Positions 1 through 12,322 of a stretch of DNA of 64,000 nt are shown piece by piece. This DNA is from Galbula dea. Its lineage: Eukaryota > Chordata > Aves > Piciformes > Galbulidae. The position numbers and the translations under genes were made by a program. The DNA lies in NCBI GenBank assembly GCA_013399015.1, contig VWZX01002527.1:143428-207427 (forward strand). The letters are read 5' to 3'. Positions within the stretch are counted from its first letter, which is position 1, and each line of letters begins with the position of its first letter. Under the pieces are notes generated by a model, which made no database searches, was not told where the DNA came from, and worked only from the letters and a program-made list of their open reading frames with translations.

Positions 1-606
1 GGTGTTTTCAGTTGGAAAGCGGTAAGGTTGTTACGCTCATTAATGCGTTAAAATACTGATACAGATCTTGTGGTTAAAGAACTTGTAAACTGCTGGCCTA
101 GAGCCATTACTGTCAGATACTTCACTGGTGGTCATGTTACAGTAAATAATACAACCTTCGTGGTTGTTCCTCTTTGGTTACGTTTACAAGAAAATCTGTT
201 ATAAACCTTAACGCTTGCCTGCATTACCAGCTTAATTCTCAGTTGTCCACGTTTGAGACCGAAAAGTGTGTATTTGACTTCCATCTTATTTCCTACCTAT
301 CTCTTCTTTCTCTGTCTTTCCTTGAAAGTTCCATATTTATCAAGAGAGTCTTGAGCCTGTTTAGCAATGAGAACCACTTCTGTTTTCCAGTTTTTGTTTT
401 GTTTTTGTTTTTTAATTAGTAGATACTTCCATCTTTTTAATTGCACTTTCTATGGTAACATCAAACAACCGCTCTGAGAGGAGTGGCAGATGCAGTATTC
501 TTTGTTGAGGGTTCCCTTGCAGGAACCTAAAGGAAGTGGTCATGAGTAGAAGAGATTAATTCTTATTTTAAATTCAATGTCAATGAAAAATTTGTTAGTA
601 CCTGGA

Positions 607-915
607 TCACAGAATCACAGAATGTTAGGAGTTGGAAGGGACCTCAAAAGATCATCTAGTCCAACCCCCCTGCCACAGCAGGATTCCCTAGACAAGGTCA
701 CACAGAAGCGCGTCCAGACGGGTTTTGAATATCTCCAGAGAAGGAGACTCCACAGCCTTTCTGGGCAGTCTGTGCCCCTTAGTCTCCTCCAAGCTAAAGA
801 GACCCAGCTCCCTCAGCCTTTCCTCATCAGGAAGATGTTCCACTCCATCATCTTTGTGGCTCTGCACTGGACTCTTTCCCTGTCCTTCTTAAACTGAGGG
901 GCCCAGAACTGGACC
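607..915 (-). mobile_element. CR1 LINE 3' fragment
   Basis: The minus strand reads the 3' end of a CR1 LINE. The + strand begins with the inverted tail (repeated CACAGAATCACAGAATG, then GGAAGGGACCTCAAAAGATC) and runs back to the 'GGCCCAGAACTGGA' block of the RT C-terminal region. It is about 310 bp and truncated at the 5' side, as is usual for CR1. It belongs by eye to the same subfamily as the copies at 12197, 39081 and 49358 (shared CAACCCCCCTGCCACAGCAG). Confidence 0.9.
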
Positions 916-3780
916 ATGTTTTTATTCACTACAGCCAGTAAATACTATGTAGAATGTAACTAGCTTGACTTTAGCTATGTATAAGAAGAACATCATGTCA
1001 TATATCTGTTGGAGTCTCATAAATATTTTGACTTTTTTCATAGCTGATACAGATCTCAAAAACTGCTTTGGAGAAAATCTATTTTATGAACCCAGGAAAT
1101 TCTGCTGGTGTGTTGGTAATAATAACACTTTGCATATTTAGAGTGCACTTTAACAGAGGCTAGCATGCAATTCCACCTTCCCTAGGTATCCCTCAAAAGC
1201 TTGGTAAGTGTTATGGATGAGACAGGAGGAAAGTAGAGTATTTAAACTATTTGCCAAACAGTGACGGAACTGGGAATATGCCTGATTAAAAGTTGCTTGC
1301 GTGAACACCATTGACTATTGCCAGAACATCTCACTTAAGTTATAATTAGCTGTGGCAGGCATTGCTGTGAGCTGTAACAGCATTTATCTGCTGTAGAGTC
1401 ATGTTCAGAAAGGTGCAAAATTCTTGGCTATCTTTGTAGGCACCAGGCATTATGTCTGTTTTGACCATTTGCAGTTGAATGTTCTCTTATCCATACGAGA
1501 GATTTGTGACATTGGTTCAGCAACTACAGGATGGCTTTTAGAGATTTTATAGCTAACGGATGAGCAGCATTAATTAAAAACTGCTTCCATGCTCCTTCTG
1601 AAGCCTTTTGTTGGCCTATATATTTGGAAATGTTTAACAGAATAATGGAAATTTGTTGTTGGGCAGTTTCTCTCTCTTGAGATAAAAATGCAGTGCGCCC
1701 GATTGTACTTCACTAGTCTGCTACCAATGTAAATTTCAGTGTTAGATTATCCACCCTTTGAGAGTTTGTGTGGCAGAGGAGCTATTTAATATGGTCATCT
1801 TAGTATGCCAAATTTTTTTCTGCAATTCATCTTGTTTCCTAAGGCTAGATTTCTTTTATCTCTAATTTCTTAGCTTCCAGAATATTTAGCTACTTCAGGT
1901 ACTTAATGCCACAGTATTACTGTACTTGGCTTCTGCTCTGTAGTTGTTGGTTAGTTAAGCTGTACTCTCTCTCCAAAAAGCGCCAAGTCAGTCCCATTGT
2001 GATCTTCTGTCTTCCTTCTCTTCCCCTCTGGGCTTTTTGTTTTCTGTTTCTCTTTTCTTTGTAATAAATTTTGTGGAACTAAATGTGATATTCAGGTAGA
2101 GTACCTTTCTATTGCATTATGCAATAGTTGTTGGGGTGATACATAGCCAAGTTTATAACATAAATCAATTGCCAGGCTGAGCAGCTTACTCTCTGTTCTT
2201 AATTACTGCTTTAGTACCACATTCCAAGGTTTTTCTTCCTATCAAGTATCTGTGTTTTGTTTTCCCTGGCAAATATTCGTGTTTAACCTGATTTTCTAAT
2301 TATCGAAGCTTTTGGAATTGTTGACTCTGTTGTGTAACATGCCTCATTCTGTGTGAAAGAGATCTACAATATTTGTATTTATGAAAGTATCATTAATAAG
2401 CTGTGTAATTCCAATAAGAATGAAAAGATTGGTACAGGATTGCCCTAGATGCTTATCCGCTCATGACACCTTTTAGTGCTCACTTTCTTTCACAGTATTT
2501 TGACATCTGCAGTTTGGAAAAATAGCCTAAGAATTAACTTTCATAATGTCCTGTGAAGTAGCCCACTAGAATAAATACTAACACTATTAATGGTTTTTTT
2601 TAGTATTCACAAATTGTGGTTTATAGCATTATAATTTATTTTCATATCTTTTTAGAAATTAGTAGTTTTCCTTTTCTTAAGTTTTTCTAGCAACTGCTTG
2701 GGAGAGTTGACAAGAAAGTATTTCCTGTTCTGCAGAAGTTTTTAAACTTCACTTCTGTTCCATTCTGCATTTTTATGGACAGTGTTTCTGAGGCATTTCA
2801 GAGTTGTCATTATGTATTAGACAAGCCCATCCCAAAATAGGGAAGAGTTTGATCAAATGCATATACACAACACTTTGCTTGAGGCAAACAGGGTTTGAAC
2901 TGCCTCCCATAGTGGTGTCTTGCCTTTACCGTAGTGTTCTGACTGGTTGGGGTGATTCTCTATTGTGGACGTTATTTCTCTTTTAATTAGCCATCTGCCC
3001 CCTCTGGGAGAGAGCGATGGGGACTCTGTCCCCGCAGGTGGGAGCCCCCGCAGAGCTGACTGCTGCCGATGCACCTCCTTGTCCCCACTTGCAACAAAGC
3101 TGTTAAGCTATGCTGCTTTTCTGGGCTGGATGAGCTTGGAAGGCTGTGTGTGCGGGTATGGCCTTTGTTTTGACTAGAAATGTTGTCTTTGCAAGCAATG
3201 CATGTGTTACTGTGGAAAGCTTTGCTTCAGACAAACATTTTTCTGGCAAAAAGTCTGATTTGCAGACTTTGGTATTTCTCCGCGTTTCACAAATGCTCTA
3301 AATTGCAGTAAACTGATAGGCTGTATGTAACTGTATTTGTAGACGTTGCATATCCTGCTGAGAAATTTTCTAGCTCTTTTCATTACTGAAGTTTTCATTT
3401 CTTCTAATTCATAAGTGTTTCTCTGGAGAAGTAGACTGTTTTGAAGATGCAAGTAATGCAATAATTTTCATATAACCTGATAAGGTTATATTAAAATTAT
3501 TTCCTTGTAAACTTTCAGTTGAAACTGTTTACAAGGTAATTATGGAAAATGAGCAAATGCAATGTGCTTGTCTTTCCACAACGTTGTTAAAAATATTCCT
3601 TGTAAAACAGTGCCAAAGAAAAAAAACACCACCACCCAAACAATAGGAAAATAGTTAATGAAATAATATAAAATGTGGTTATATGATAGCAAACAACTCT
3701 AATAGAAAGAATGTGATGGAAATAACAGATAAGCACTTGAGTTCAGTTACGGAAGTCAGATGTAGTAATATTGCCTCTCA

Positions 3781-3803
3781 GGGTGGTGAGGGGGGAGGGA
3801 GGG
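3781..3803 (+). other. G-quadruplex-type motif
   Basis: Four G-tracts (3, 6, 3 and 3 G) are separated by loops of 6, 1 and 1 bases, which meets the usual G3+N1-7 pattern. It lies on the sense strand of intron 1, so it could form in DNA or in the nascent transcript. It is only a pattern match. Confidence 0.4.
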
Positions 3804-5060
3804 TCATGGATGGCAATGTTTCCCCTTGCTGCTCTTTTTCTGAGGCACGAGACACGCAATGAAACCAGGAATGCGATGTGGTAAGATTGTGACCTTGGAG
3901 ATAGATAAGTTAAAGTAAGAAGGAGAAGGGGCAAATCAGTCAGATGGCTGTGGCTATTTGTAGTGTGGTTTGGGGCATTCATTACTTGATTCATAAATAG
4001 GTGATATTTACAGTTTGTTGGATTTTATATAATAGTCCTGTTACTGGATTAAATTTCTAGTTAAAAATCATTCTGATAGCTGGATAATCTGAAAATATTG
4101 TTTTGAGGATAAGTAATGAGTAGTGAGTTGATGAAATCAGTTACTGAGTTAATGGAAAACTTCTAAAGAAGTATTGGTTTGGCCAATAAAATAGAAGGCA
4201 AAATGCAGTGTGAAGAAGTTTTGTATAGGATTTTCAACTACGATTATGTTGGTCAAATCTCTGAGATTCTCTGTGAAGAATGAATTGACAGAAGTGCTGT
4301 AGAAGTCTTCAGTGAAGAAGACTTATTTTTTCTTATAAGGCAGATATTTCAAAGAAAACAATGATCAATGCTAAATTCCTCCCCACCCCAGAAGGACAAT
4401 ATTTTCAGCTTCATTGTTTTAAATGCATCAGATGAATCAAAAGAAAAGCAGAAGAAAATAAACTATGGTCACAATACTGAGGTGTGTTTAGTTGGGAGAG
4501 ATGATGCTAAATGGTGCTTAGTGACTACCAGATATTTTTTCTTTTGCTTAAGTGGGTATTTTTCTTTTTTTAGCAAATCTTCTGGTTGCCAAATTCATGT
4601 GAAGTAGAAAGAAGCTTCTGTACTCTTTTCTTTCTTGTTTGCTTATATGTGTGTTTGCCAGCTAATCTCAATATACTGATTGATAAGCTATCATGGCTTG
4701 TTTTGTTTTAAGCCAGGAAGAAAAGTGGGAGTAAATGTTAAGTAATGAAAGGGTAGCGTTATAAAAATTTGTAACTTTTGTAGAGAAGTAAAATGTAAAT
4801 ACAGACTGGTAAAACTGGTTCTTCACAGGTCTGTACCTGGTTTCTTACAGTAGTTTGATTTTTTTGTTTGTTTGTTTGTTTTTAATTGTGTAAATGATCT
4901 GAGTGTTTCCCAGCATCAGATTTTTCCATTCGTCTCAAATCTGTTAAACCAGTGATTTAGTTTAAGTGTAATGAAAAATTGTTTCTTAAATGGGTCTATT
5001 AGGAAAGTGCTGCTGTTGTAGCTGTAGGTGTTGATAGGGCTCTAACAGTTTTGCAGTATT

Positions 5061-6210
5061 ACAGAATCACAGAATTATCTGGGTTGGAAGAGACCTCCAA
5101 GATCATCAAGTCCAACCCTTTATCCTACACTATCATGATTACTAGATCATGGCACTAAGTGCCACGTCCAGTCTTATTTTAAAAACCTCCAGGGATGGTG
5201 CATCCACCACCTCTCTGGGCAGGCCATTCCAATGCCTGATTACTTGCTCTGTAAAGAATTTTTTCCTTATATCCAGCCTAAACCTTCCCTGGCAGAGCCT
5301 AAGCTTGTGTCCTCTTGTTCTCTTGCTGGTTGCCTGGCAGAAGAGACTGACCCCCACCTTACTACAACCTCCTTTCAGATAGTTGTAGAGAGTGATGAGG
5401 TCACCCCTGAGCCTCCTCTTCTCCAGGCTAAACAACCCCAGCTCCCTCAGCCTCTCTTCACAGGACTTGTGCTCAAGTCCCTTCACCAGTTTCGTTGCTC
5501 TTCTCTGGACCTGCTCCAGCACCTCAATATCTTTCTTGAACTGAGGGGCCCAGAACTGAACACAACAGTCAAGGTGTGGCCTCACCGGTGCCGAGTACAG
5601 GGGAAGGATCACTTCCCTCGTCCTGCTGGCCACAGTATTCTTGATATTGGCCTTCTTGGCCACCTGGGCACACTGCTGGCTCATGTTTAGCCTCCTGTCA
5701 ATCAGCACCGCCAGGTTCCTTTCCGCCTGACTGCTCTCCAGCCACTCTGTCCCCAGCCTGTAGCGCTGCATGGGGTTGTTGTGGCCAAAGTGCAGGACCC
5801 GGCACTTGGCCTTGTTGAACTTCATCCTGTTGGAATCAGCCCATCTCTCCAGCCTATCAAGGTCCCTCTGCAGAGCCCTCCTGCCTTCCGGCAGGTCGAC
5901 ACTCCCTCCCAAATTGGTGTCATCTGCAAATTTACTCATGATGGACTCAATCCCCTCATCTAAATCATCTATGAAGATGTTAAACAGAACTGGACCCAAC
6001 ACTGATCCCTGGGGGACACCACTGGTGACCTGCCGCCAGCTGTATGCACCCCTGTTCACCAGCACACTCTGGGCCCGGCCATCCAGCCAGTTCTTAACCC
6101 ATTTGAGAGTGCACCTGTCCAAGCCATGGGCTGCCAGTTTATCCAGGAGTATGCCATGGGAGACAGTGTCAAAGGCTTTGCTGAAGTCCAGATAGACTAC
6201 ATCCACAGCC
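5061..6210 (-). mobile_element. CR1 LINE with 354-codon open RT C-terminal region
   Basis: A 5'-truncated CR1, read on the minus strand. One ORF (6206 down to 5142) is open for 354 codons. It starts in RT motif A (LDFSKAFDTVSH), continues through motif B (SGVPQGSVLGP) and motif C (FADD, the CR1 form of YxDD), and ends in the C-terminal domain (motif RHWNGLPREVV). The tail with the avian CR1 signature lies at 5061-5115. The upstream endonuclease and RT fingers are missing, so the copy cannot be autonomous. The long uninterrupted frame suggests a fairly young insertion. Confidence 0.93.
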
Positions 6211-6639
6211 TTCCCTTGTCTTCATTTAATCTTTAAAGATTGCAGACACTTTTCACAGAAAGTTGTACGTTAAGAGGTTCTCTGATTTTTCATGATATGC
6301 TATAGAATTGTTTAATTAAGCCAGAAGGGAATAAGGTGTTACATTTTAGATGGAAAACTTTGCTTTTTGACTTTTTGATGTCAGGTTAGCATATAGTGAA
6401 ACATTTTTATGTGCCTTTTACTGGTGTACATTGATAATTTAAATCAGTGTCCTACTCAAATTGTAGCCATCCTTCTTCTGTTAAAGGTCTCGGCTCATGT
6501 CAGTTTTATTGCGTTGGGGTAAGTCACTTTGCACTGTTTGAACAACAAGTCATATAACTTAGCCTTTTTCTGTGTTTTGGTATACACTGAAAATTTATTT
6601 ACTAATTTTAGATCAGACTGTGTAAAATTCCCAAGCAGG

Positions 6640-7585
6640 ATCATAGAACCATAAAATGGTTTGCGTTGGAAGGGACCTTAAGACTATCTAGTTACAACTC
6701 CCCCTGCCATGGGCAGAGATGCCACCCACTAGATGAGGTTTCCCAAGGCTCCATCCAACCTACCCTTGAACACTGTCAGGGATAGGGCATCCCCATCTTC
6801 TCTGGGCAACCCATTCCAGTGTTTCAGCATCCTCTGAGTAAAGAATTTTCTTCCTTTAATCTAATCCAAATCTTCCTCCTTACAGTTTGAAACCGTTCCC
6901 CCTCGTCTTACCACTATCTGCCCATGTAAAAAGTCTCTCTCCCTTTAAGTATTGGAAGGCCACGTAAGGTCTTCCTGGAGCCTTCTGTTCTCCAGGCTGA
7001 ACAACCCCAGCTCTCTCAGCCTGTCTTAATAGGGGAGGTGCTTCAGCTGTCTGATCATCTTTGTGGCCTCCTCTGGACCTGCTTTAAAAGGTCCACATCT
7101 TTCTTGTGCTGAGGGCCCCAGACCTGGATGCAGTACTCCAGATAGGGTCTCACAAAGGCAGAGGGACAGAATCACCTCCCTCGACCTGCTGGCCATACCT
7201 CTTGTGATGAAGCCCAGGACATGGTTGGCTTTCTGGGATGCAAGCACGCATTGCTGGCTCATGTCCAGATTTTTCTCCACCAGGACCCCCAAGTCCTTCT
7301 CCATGGGGCTGCTCTCAATGTGTTCTTACAGTCTGTACTCATGCCTGGGATTGTCTTAACCAAGGTGCAGGGTTGGACTTGTTGAACCTTGTTGCCCCGG
7401 CTGTCATCCTTTCCTTCTGTTGCAGTCATTCCATTATAGAAGGCCACCAGATTGACTAGGCAGAATTTGCCCTTTGTGAAGTCTTGGATAACCTCCTTGC
7501 CTTGCATGTGCCTGAACATTGCTTCAAAGGTGAGGCTCACCAGTCTGTAGATCCCTGGGTCCTCCTTCCCTACTATTATAAAACA
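6640..7585 (-). mobile_element. CR1 LINE fragment, internally deleted
   Basis: The minus strand carries a CR1 tail (6640-6900) and RT C-terminal region (about 6960-7360). It then jumps to the upstream RT region (about 7400-7580: GKFCLVNLVAFYN, then KEDPGIYRLVSLT in translation). The palm motifs between these parts are gone, so an internal deletion is inferred. It is divergent, with several frameshifts, and looks older than the 5061 copy. It may once have been continuous with the linker fragment at 9606-10090 (same strand and order), separated later by the ERV. Confidence 0.8.
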
Positions 7586-7605
7586 TATTCCCTACTATTA
7601 TAAAA
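7566..7605. repeat. short tandem duplication, 22-bp period
   Basis: The 18-mer TTCCCTACTATTATAAAA occurs at 7566 and again at 7588. It lies at the edge of the degraded CR1 at 6640-7585. Confidence 0.8.
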
Positions 7606-7769
7606 AATAGGGGTGACTATGGAACGAGCATGCCCCTGCCTTCAGAACACTTCTCTCTGAATAAGCAAGGCAACATTTGCATATAAAGGGTGAGGCCCCC
7701 ACTACCACCCAGAATGGGCTTGAGTGGTTGGAAGCAGAAGAGTTTATAGGCTCTTTCCCTAAAGAAATT

Positions 7770-7985
7770 CCAGGAAATTCCCCAGGGCTCAGTATTGGGA
7801 CCATGTCTGTGTAATATTTTTAACGATGATCTGGATAAGGGGATTGAGTGCACCCTCAGTAAGTTTGCAGACAAGGTCAATTTGGGTGGAAGTGCTGATC
7901 TGCTGAAGGGCAGGAGATTCCGCAGAGGAATCTAGCCAGACTGGATTGATGGGCTGAGGCCAATGCAGTGAGGTTCAACAGGGCT
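7770..7985 (+). mobile_element. CR1 LINE RT fragment, plus strand
   Basis: The plus strand translates to the CR1 RT motif B region (PQGSVLGPCLCNIF) followed by SKFAD at the catalytic site (the second D of FADD is replaced by K). It opposes the CR1 on its left. It is short, with a frameshift near 7920. The sequence from 7606 to 7769 is not recognised. Confidence 0.75.
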
Positions 7986-8130
7986 TATGTAACCCTCCTT
8001 GCTTAATTCAGGGGTTAAAATCCTGTCTTTCCCCCGCCCAGGATATACCATCCTTTAGTAAAACAAATTTTTCTCCTAAAAATTCTATCTTTGTTTTTTT
8101 TTGTTTTTCTTTAAAATTATCCAGAGTGTA

Positions 8131-8993
8131 TCAGCTTTCTACCCTTCCTCCACCCCTCCCCCGTGCCTCCCAAAAACGCAAGCAGGTCATTGTGAAGGGG
8201 TGGATGAAGATCAGGCTCTTTCTCCAAACTACCTGACAATAAGACCCTTGACTTGGCGCCAGTTGTGGTGACTGATGTCGCGGGTTGTGATGGCAACGGA
8301 GGCTCTGAGGGGTTGCAGGAGCTGGAGTCGCAGTCACAGTTGTAGACAGAGTTCCAGTACTGCTATCCTGCGTCATTTCTTTAGCGTTATTCTGAGCTTG
8401 GCACAGGGCTGCCACAATTTGCCACCAAGCTGATAAATATATTCTTGCTGTTGGATCTTTGTTAAAAGCAGCCTCATGCAATTGTTTGCTTCCCTCTTGC
8501 CAAGCAGCTGGAATGTGGCACCAGGGGAGAAGTCTGTCACTTCGGTGCAAATCCATTCTATTACAGTCACAAAGTCAGGATCTGACAGCTGCATTGCTGT
8601 TCCCAGGATATCCCCTACTTTCTTTGCTTCCCTTAAGCCAGCCCATTTGTTGTGGGGGTCAGGAGGATATAAATCTGTGTCTTTTACAGGGTCTATCCAC
8701 TCAGGATCAAAGAAGTCCTCATCACAATCTTCCGATGAACAGAAGGGAAAGGCAGGCATAGTGGATAATAGGTGTGTGCTGTCTGAGTGATATTTAGGAG
8801 CTGATGGTGGGGGGGCAAGAGGTACTTTCAGCTTGCAGGAGGCTTCCTCTCCCCACTTCTGTTTAGAACTTTTCTCTTTCTCACAATTTTCTTGAGGTTC
8901 TGTGTGATTCTTAAGGGCTTTATAAATGACCTGCCAAGTCCCCAAAAGTCCAATAGGTAGCTTATTGTCGCGCTTTGTGGCATGATCCCACAA
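8131..8993 (-). pseudogene. gag remnant of a class II endogenous retrovirus
   Basis: Two overlapping minus-strand frames (8993-8373, 206 codons, and 8556-8131, 141 codons) lie downstream of the LTR and primer-binding site described below. The first frame carries PSAP at residues 63-66, a P(S/T)AP late-domain motif, in a proline-rich stretch. It is followed by acidic and DPxxxW-type sequence, as expected between matrix and capsid. The frames overlap and neither continues into a recognisable nucleocapsid or pol, so the copy is frameshifted and truncated. The gag assignment rests on position and these motifs rather than on a family match I can verify. No envelope or polymerase is seen. Confidence 0.55.
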
Positions 8994-9278
8994 AGTAACG
9001 TCTGCAGCGTCCTATGTGCGAGGCTCAAAAACTGAGGAGGTATGTAACTATGGGTTTGTGTCTTTATATACACAGCCATGTTTCTTCAAGAGACTACAAA
9101 ACATATTCATTACTGTCCTCTCTTTTACCAAGGACTGATTTCCCATAGTTCCTGATTGCTCACCTCTCTGTTCAGGTGATGATGCTGTGCATGATCTTGT
9201 GACTCTGTCCTCCATTGCAATCAAGGTTCAATCAGGCTTCATCACTGGTGCTGCTTGCCAATGTCTCTTGGACCCGAG

Positions 9279-9296
9279 GTCCCTTTTCGGGCATCA
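9279..9296 (-). promoter_or_regulatory. retroviral primer-binding site, tRNA-Lys type
   Basis: On the minus strand these 18 bases read TGATGCCCGAAAAGGGAC. This is 15 of 18 identical to the standard lysine-tRNA primer-binding site, and it lies two bases from the end of the LTR, the normal spacing. It marks the element as ERVK/betaretrovirus-like (class II) and fixes its orientation. Confidence 0.7.
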
Positions 9297-9298
9297 TT

Positions 9299-9605
9299 TG
9301 TGGTGAATGAGGCACGGACTCCGATGTGCAATTGCAATTGAAGTCGTTTATTTGCTTTACAAGCTTGCTTTTATAGTTCACGTGTTTGCTTCAAAATTTT
9401 CCACTCATCCTTACCTTATGCTGTGATCGCTTTTTCAGTAAAGCCTTGCTCTTGAAACAACTCTTCTGATTTACTTCCTTAACTAATATTTATCCCTACT
9501 ACCTTAACTACATGACTTCGTTCAATCATCCTTTACTTCTTCCATGGTTTCAGGGCTAGCAGATCCGTGCTGCTACCTTGACAACTGTCCGCTTGATCTC
9601 CCACA
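9299..9605 (-). mobile_element. 5' LTR of the minus-strand ERV
   Basis: A 307-bp segment bounded by TGTGG...CCACA inverted ends (minus strand: starts TGTGGGAG at 9605, ends CACCACA at 9299). On the minus strand it has a TATAAAA at 9375-9369 and an AATAAA at 9352-9347. The adjacent primer-binding site makes this the 5' LTR. The right end abuts a CR1 fragment, so the retrovirus probably inserted into older CR1 sequence. I find no matching 3' LTR or clean target duplication on the left, so the element is truncated. Confidence 0.65.
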
Positions 9606-10090
9606 GATTACCTCAAGCTTCTCTATAACCATTACTAACAGTTCTCCCCTCTCGTTTGTCAAAGGAGGGACAGGCTCTTTGGCTTTTCTGACTACTGTTC
9701 TTAAAGAATCCCTTCTTATTCTTCACATCGCTTGCCAAGTTCTGTTCTATCTGTGCCTTAGCTTTCTTGATCCCATCCCTACACATCTGAACCATATCCC
9801 TGTAGCCATGTGTTCCTGCTTCCACTGGCTGTGCATTTCCTTCTTACACTTAAGTTTGAGGGGCAGATCCTTGCTTAGTCATGCTGGTTTCCTGCCTGCC
9901 CAGTTGCCAGCTCTGATCGGTTCCTTTGTCCCTGAGGATGGTTTCCCAGAGATCTCATCCACTAATTCTTTTAACAGCTGGAAATTTGCTGTTCTAAAGT
10001 TCAGGGTCCTGACTTTGCTCTCTGCCAAGCTCATGTTCCTTGAGTCTTTGGCTCATCTTAACTTAATGCTAGAAGAAGTAAGGGTGTTCA
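9606..10090 (-). mobile_element. CR1 LINE, linker between endonuclease and RT
   Basis: The minus strand translates to the CR1 pol linker, with KKAKAQIEQNLASDVKNKKG followed by phenylalanine-rich FFK. The same linker is seen on the plus strand near 19170-19250. It carries no catalytic motif. It stops exactly where the ERV LTR begins at 9605. Confidence 0.75.
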
Positions 10091-12067
10091 AATGCTAAAC
10101 CTCAACTGAAATTGGTAACTGTACACAGTTTTTGGAGGAAACAGGTGTCTGTCAGCAGCTTACTCATTTGGCTTCACAAGGCTTCAAGGCTTTTGTCAAG
10201 TCCTCCTTTCTAAGTTCCTTAGCTAAAAGCAAGCAGTGCACTAGAAATAAAAATACTTTGAAACATGAAAATAGAGATTCACTTTGTCATAGTGACCTGT
10301 TCTTTATAGGCCTATAAATGGATTTATCTAGAAGCCGTTCTTTTATATTTTAAAAATTTGCACTATATGCTAACTAATATTGAATACTTTGAAAATAAAC
10401 CAGTGACAAAGAAGTTAAAGTTCACAGTGTAGAAAGACTGCATTTTTTTTTCTGCTTTTAGCCAGGAATATGTTTCCTTTTAGGGCAGTCACATAGGACA
10501 GAATTGCAAAAGCATTGGAACAAAAATGACATGCATGATTTTCGTATCCAAGTGTGGAAATGGGGTGAGAACAAAGTCAGTTGTTTTTGTGTCTGTTTCA
10601 GTCGTTGTTCTAGTCAGTTCAGGGTGGTGGTGCATGCTTGAATAGCCTGTTGGGGTGCATTCTGAGTCATTCGAAGGACCGAGGAGGAATACCTGGGGGA
10701 GGCGTAAGTAAATATTGTAATCAGTTGTGGCTGCTGTACAAACTGGAAGATGGAGAAAAGTGGCCACCACATGCGTCCCTGAATTATAATAGTCTCCTGC
10801 AATTAATGCTTTTTCTTAGAAGGGAAGGAATACATGGAGTACCTGCTCCTGGCTGTAAAAGTGAGAAACAGGAGTGTACTCATTGCCTTTATAAATGATC
10901 GTGTGGTCAAGTCTGGTTCATTCCTCCTCTTGTTACCGAAGCCAAATCTAAAAATCTCCCCTAGGTTTGTTCTCCCTTGTCTTGCAACACCCCAAGTGAT
11001 TCATTCAGTCTGTGGAGTTCAGTTGTCTCAGTTCAAATGTGGGCCATAAGGCATTTCTGCCTTTCTGTACAGCAACTGGAAAAGAATTATATTTGACCAT
11101 TTACAATTTGGACTCCAGCTTGTAATATGTGATGCTTTTGTGACTTGTCATTGCAGTGATGCCTGTAGAATTACTTCACATTTAAAACTTGCTCATTTTT
11201 TGTCCTTACATTAGTCTACATGGCACATGCTCCTGGGACTCAAAAAGACCCCAAAACATTAACACTCGCCACTTAAGTGTACTACAAAAATGACTGTAGA
11301 AGTAGAGAAAAATTTTGCTTATGAAGAGTGATTGAATAATCTGAATATATATTGATTAGCTAACTCAGCAAGTATTTTGATGTTTGCTGTTGTTAGAGCA
11401 AAGACAGCACTGAAGAGTGGTTAAAAGAAAGACTGGCTATCTGAACAGAGATCTGCCTAGTAAAACACTCCATACTGCAGAAATGAATGTCTTCCTATTG
11501 GTTGCTGTTCAAAGTAGTAATCAAGGTACTGCTAGGAACAAATGACTTAAGTATTATTTTTGATTCTGGATGATCTATTTGATGAAAACAACCTTTTCAA
11601 AGATATGAAGGATGTAGGTAAATGGATTTTTCAACTATCTTTTTTTTTTAATTGTAAGCTAAATCTTTGGTCTCTTTTGGATGGTTTGTGTTTTTCAGGG
11701 CTTAGCTCTGATGCCAGTTTTGGCACACCAACAAAGATAATTTGCTAGTAGCAGATTGTGCAGAGTGTTAGTCCGTAAGGACTGTTGTCCAGCATGAATG
11801 TGCAGGTGGTAATTGGGATGAAGCACTTCTGTGCAAGTTGAAGCTAAGTAATGCCTCAATACCGGCCACTCATTTTCAGGTTGTGGCCCCACTTCAGTTT
11901 TGTGCTATCTTCTGTGGCTACAGGCACTTAAAAAAACTTTGTAGCCTCACTGGTATGGAAAGCTAGTAGTTGTGTGTTGCAATGTTAAGTATGGTGCCTG
12001 AAAAATTGTTTGCCAGCTGTACTAGGCCACTGATACTTCCCTCGTACCTTCTCTTGTACCTTTTTTT

Positions 12068-12194
12068 TCTCCTCTTCTAACCTCCAGGGCATACCTGCAG
12101 TTATGTACAAATATACTTAAATATGTAGTACCTGTTTTTATTTCTTCTCTTACCTCCAGGGTATACCTACACTTATTTACAAATATACTTAAAA
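12068..12194. repeat. imperfect tandem duplication, about 74-bp period
   Basis: A segment of about 54 bases (CTCCAGGGCATACCTGCAG, then ACAAATATACTTAAA) at 12068-12121 recurs with several substitutions at 12141-12194. It lies immediately before the nested CR1 block. Confidence 0.8.
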
Positions 12195-12196
12195 TA

Positions 12197-12322
12197 TCAC
12201 GGAATCACAGAATGTTAGGAGTTGGAAGGGAACTCAAAAGATCATCTAGTCCAACCCCCCTGCCACAGCAGGATTCCCTACACCAGGTCACACAGAAGCA
12301 CATCCAGACAGGTCTTGAACAT
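12197..12322 (-). mobile_element. CR1-B LINE, 3' part (outer element)
   Basis: The minus strand is the 3' tail of a CR1 of the CCACAGCAG subfamily. It is interrupted after GAACATCTC at 12322 by another CR1 and resumes at 13489 with AGAGGAGACTCCACAAC. Intact relatives (for example 21330-21480 on the plus strand) have these two parts joined. Confidence 0.9.

Noticed and set aside
8459..8790. Plus-strand frames of about 100 codons opposite the ERV
   Set aside because: They are antisense shadows of the gag-like region with no domain, start context or splice support.
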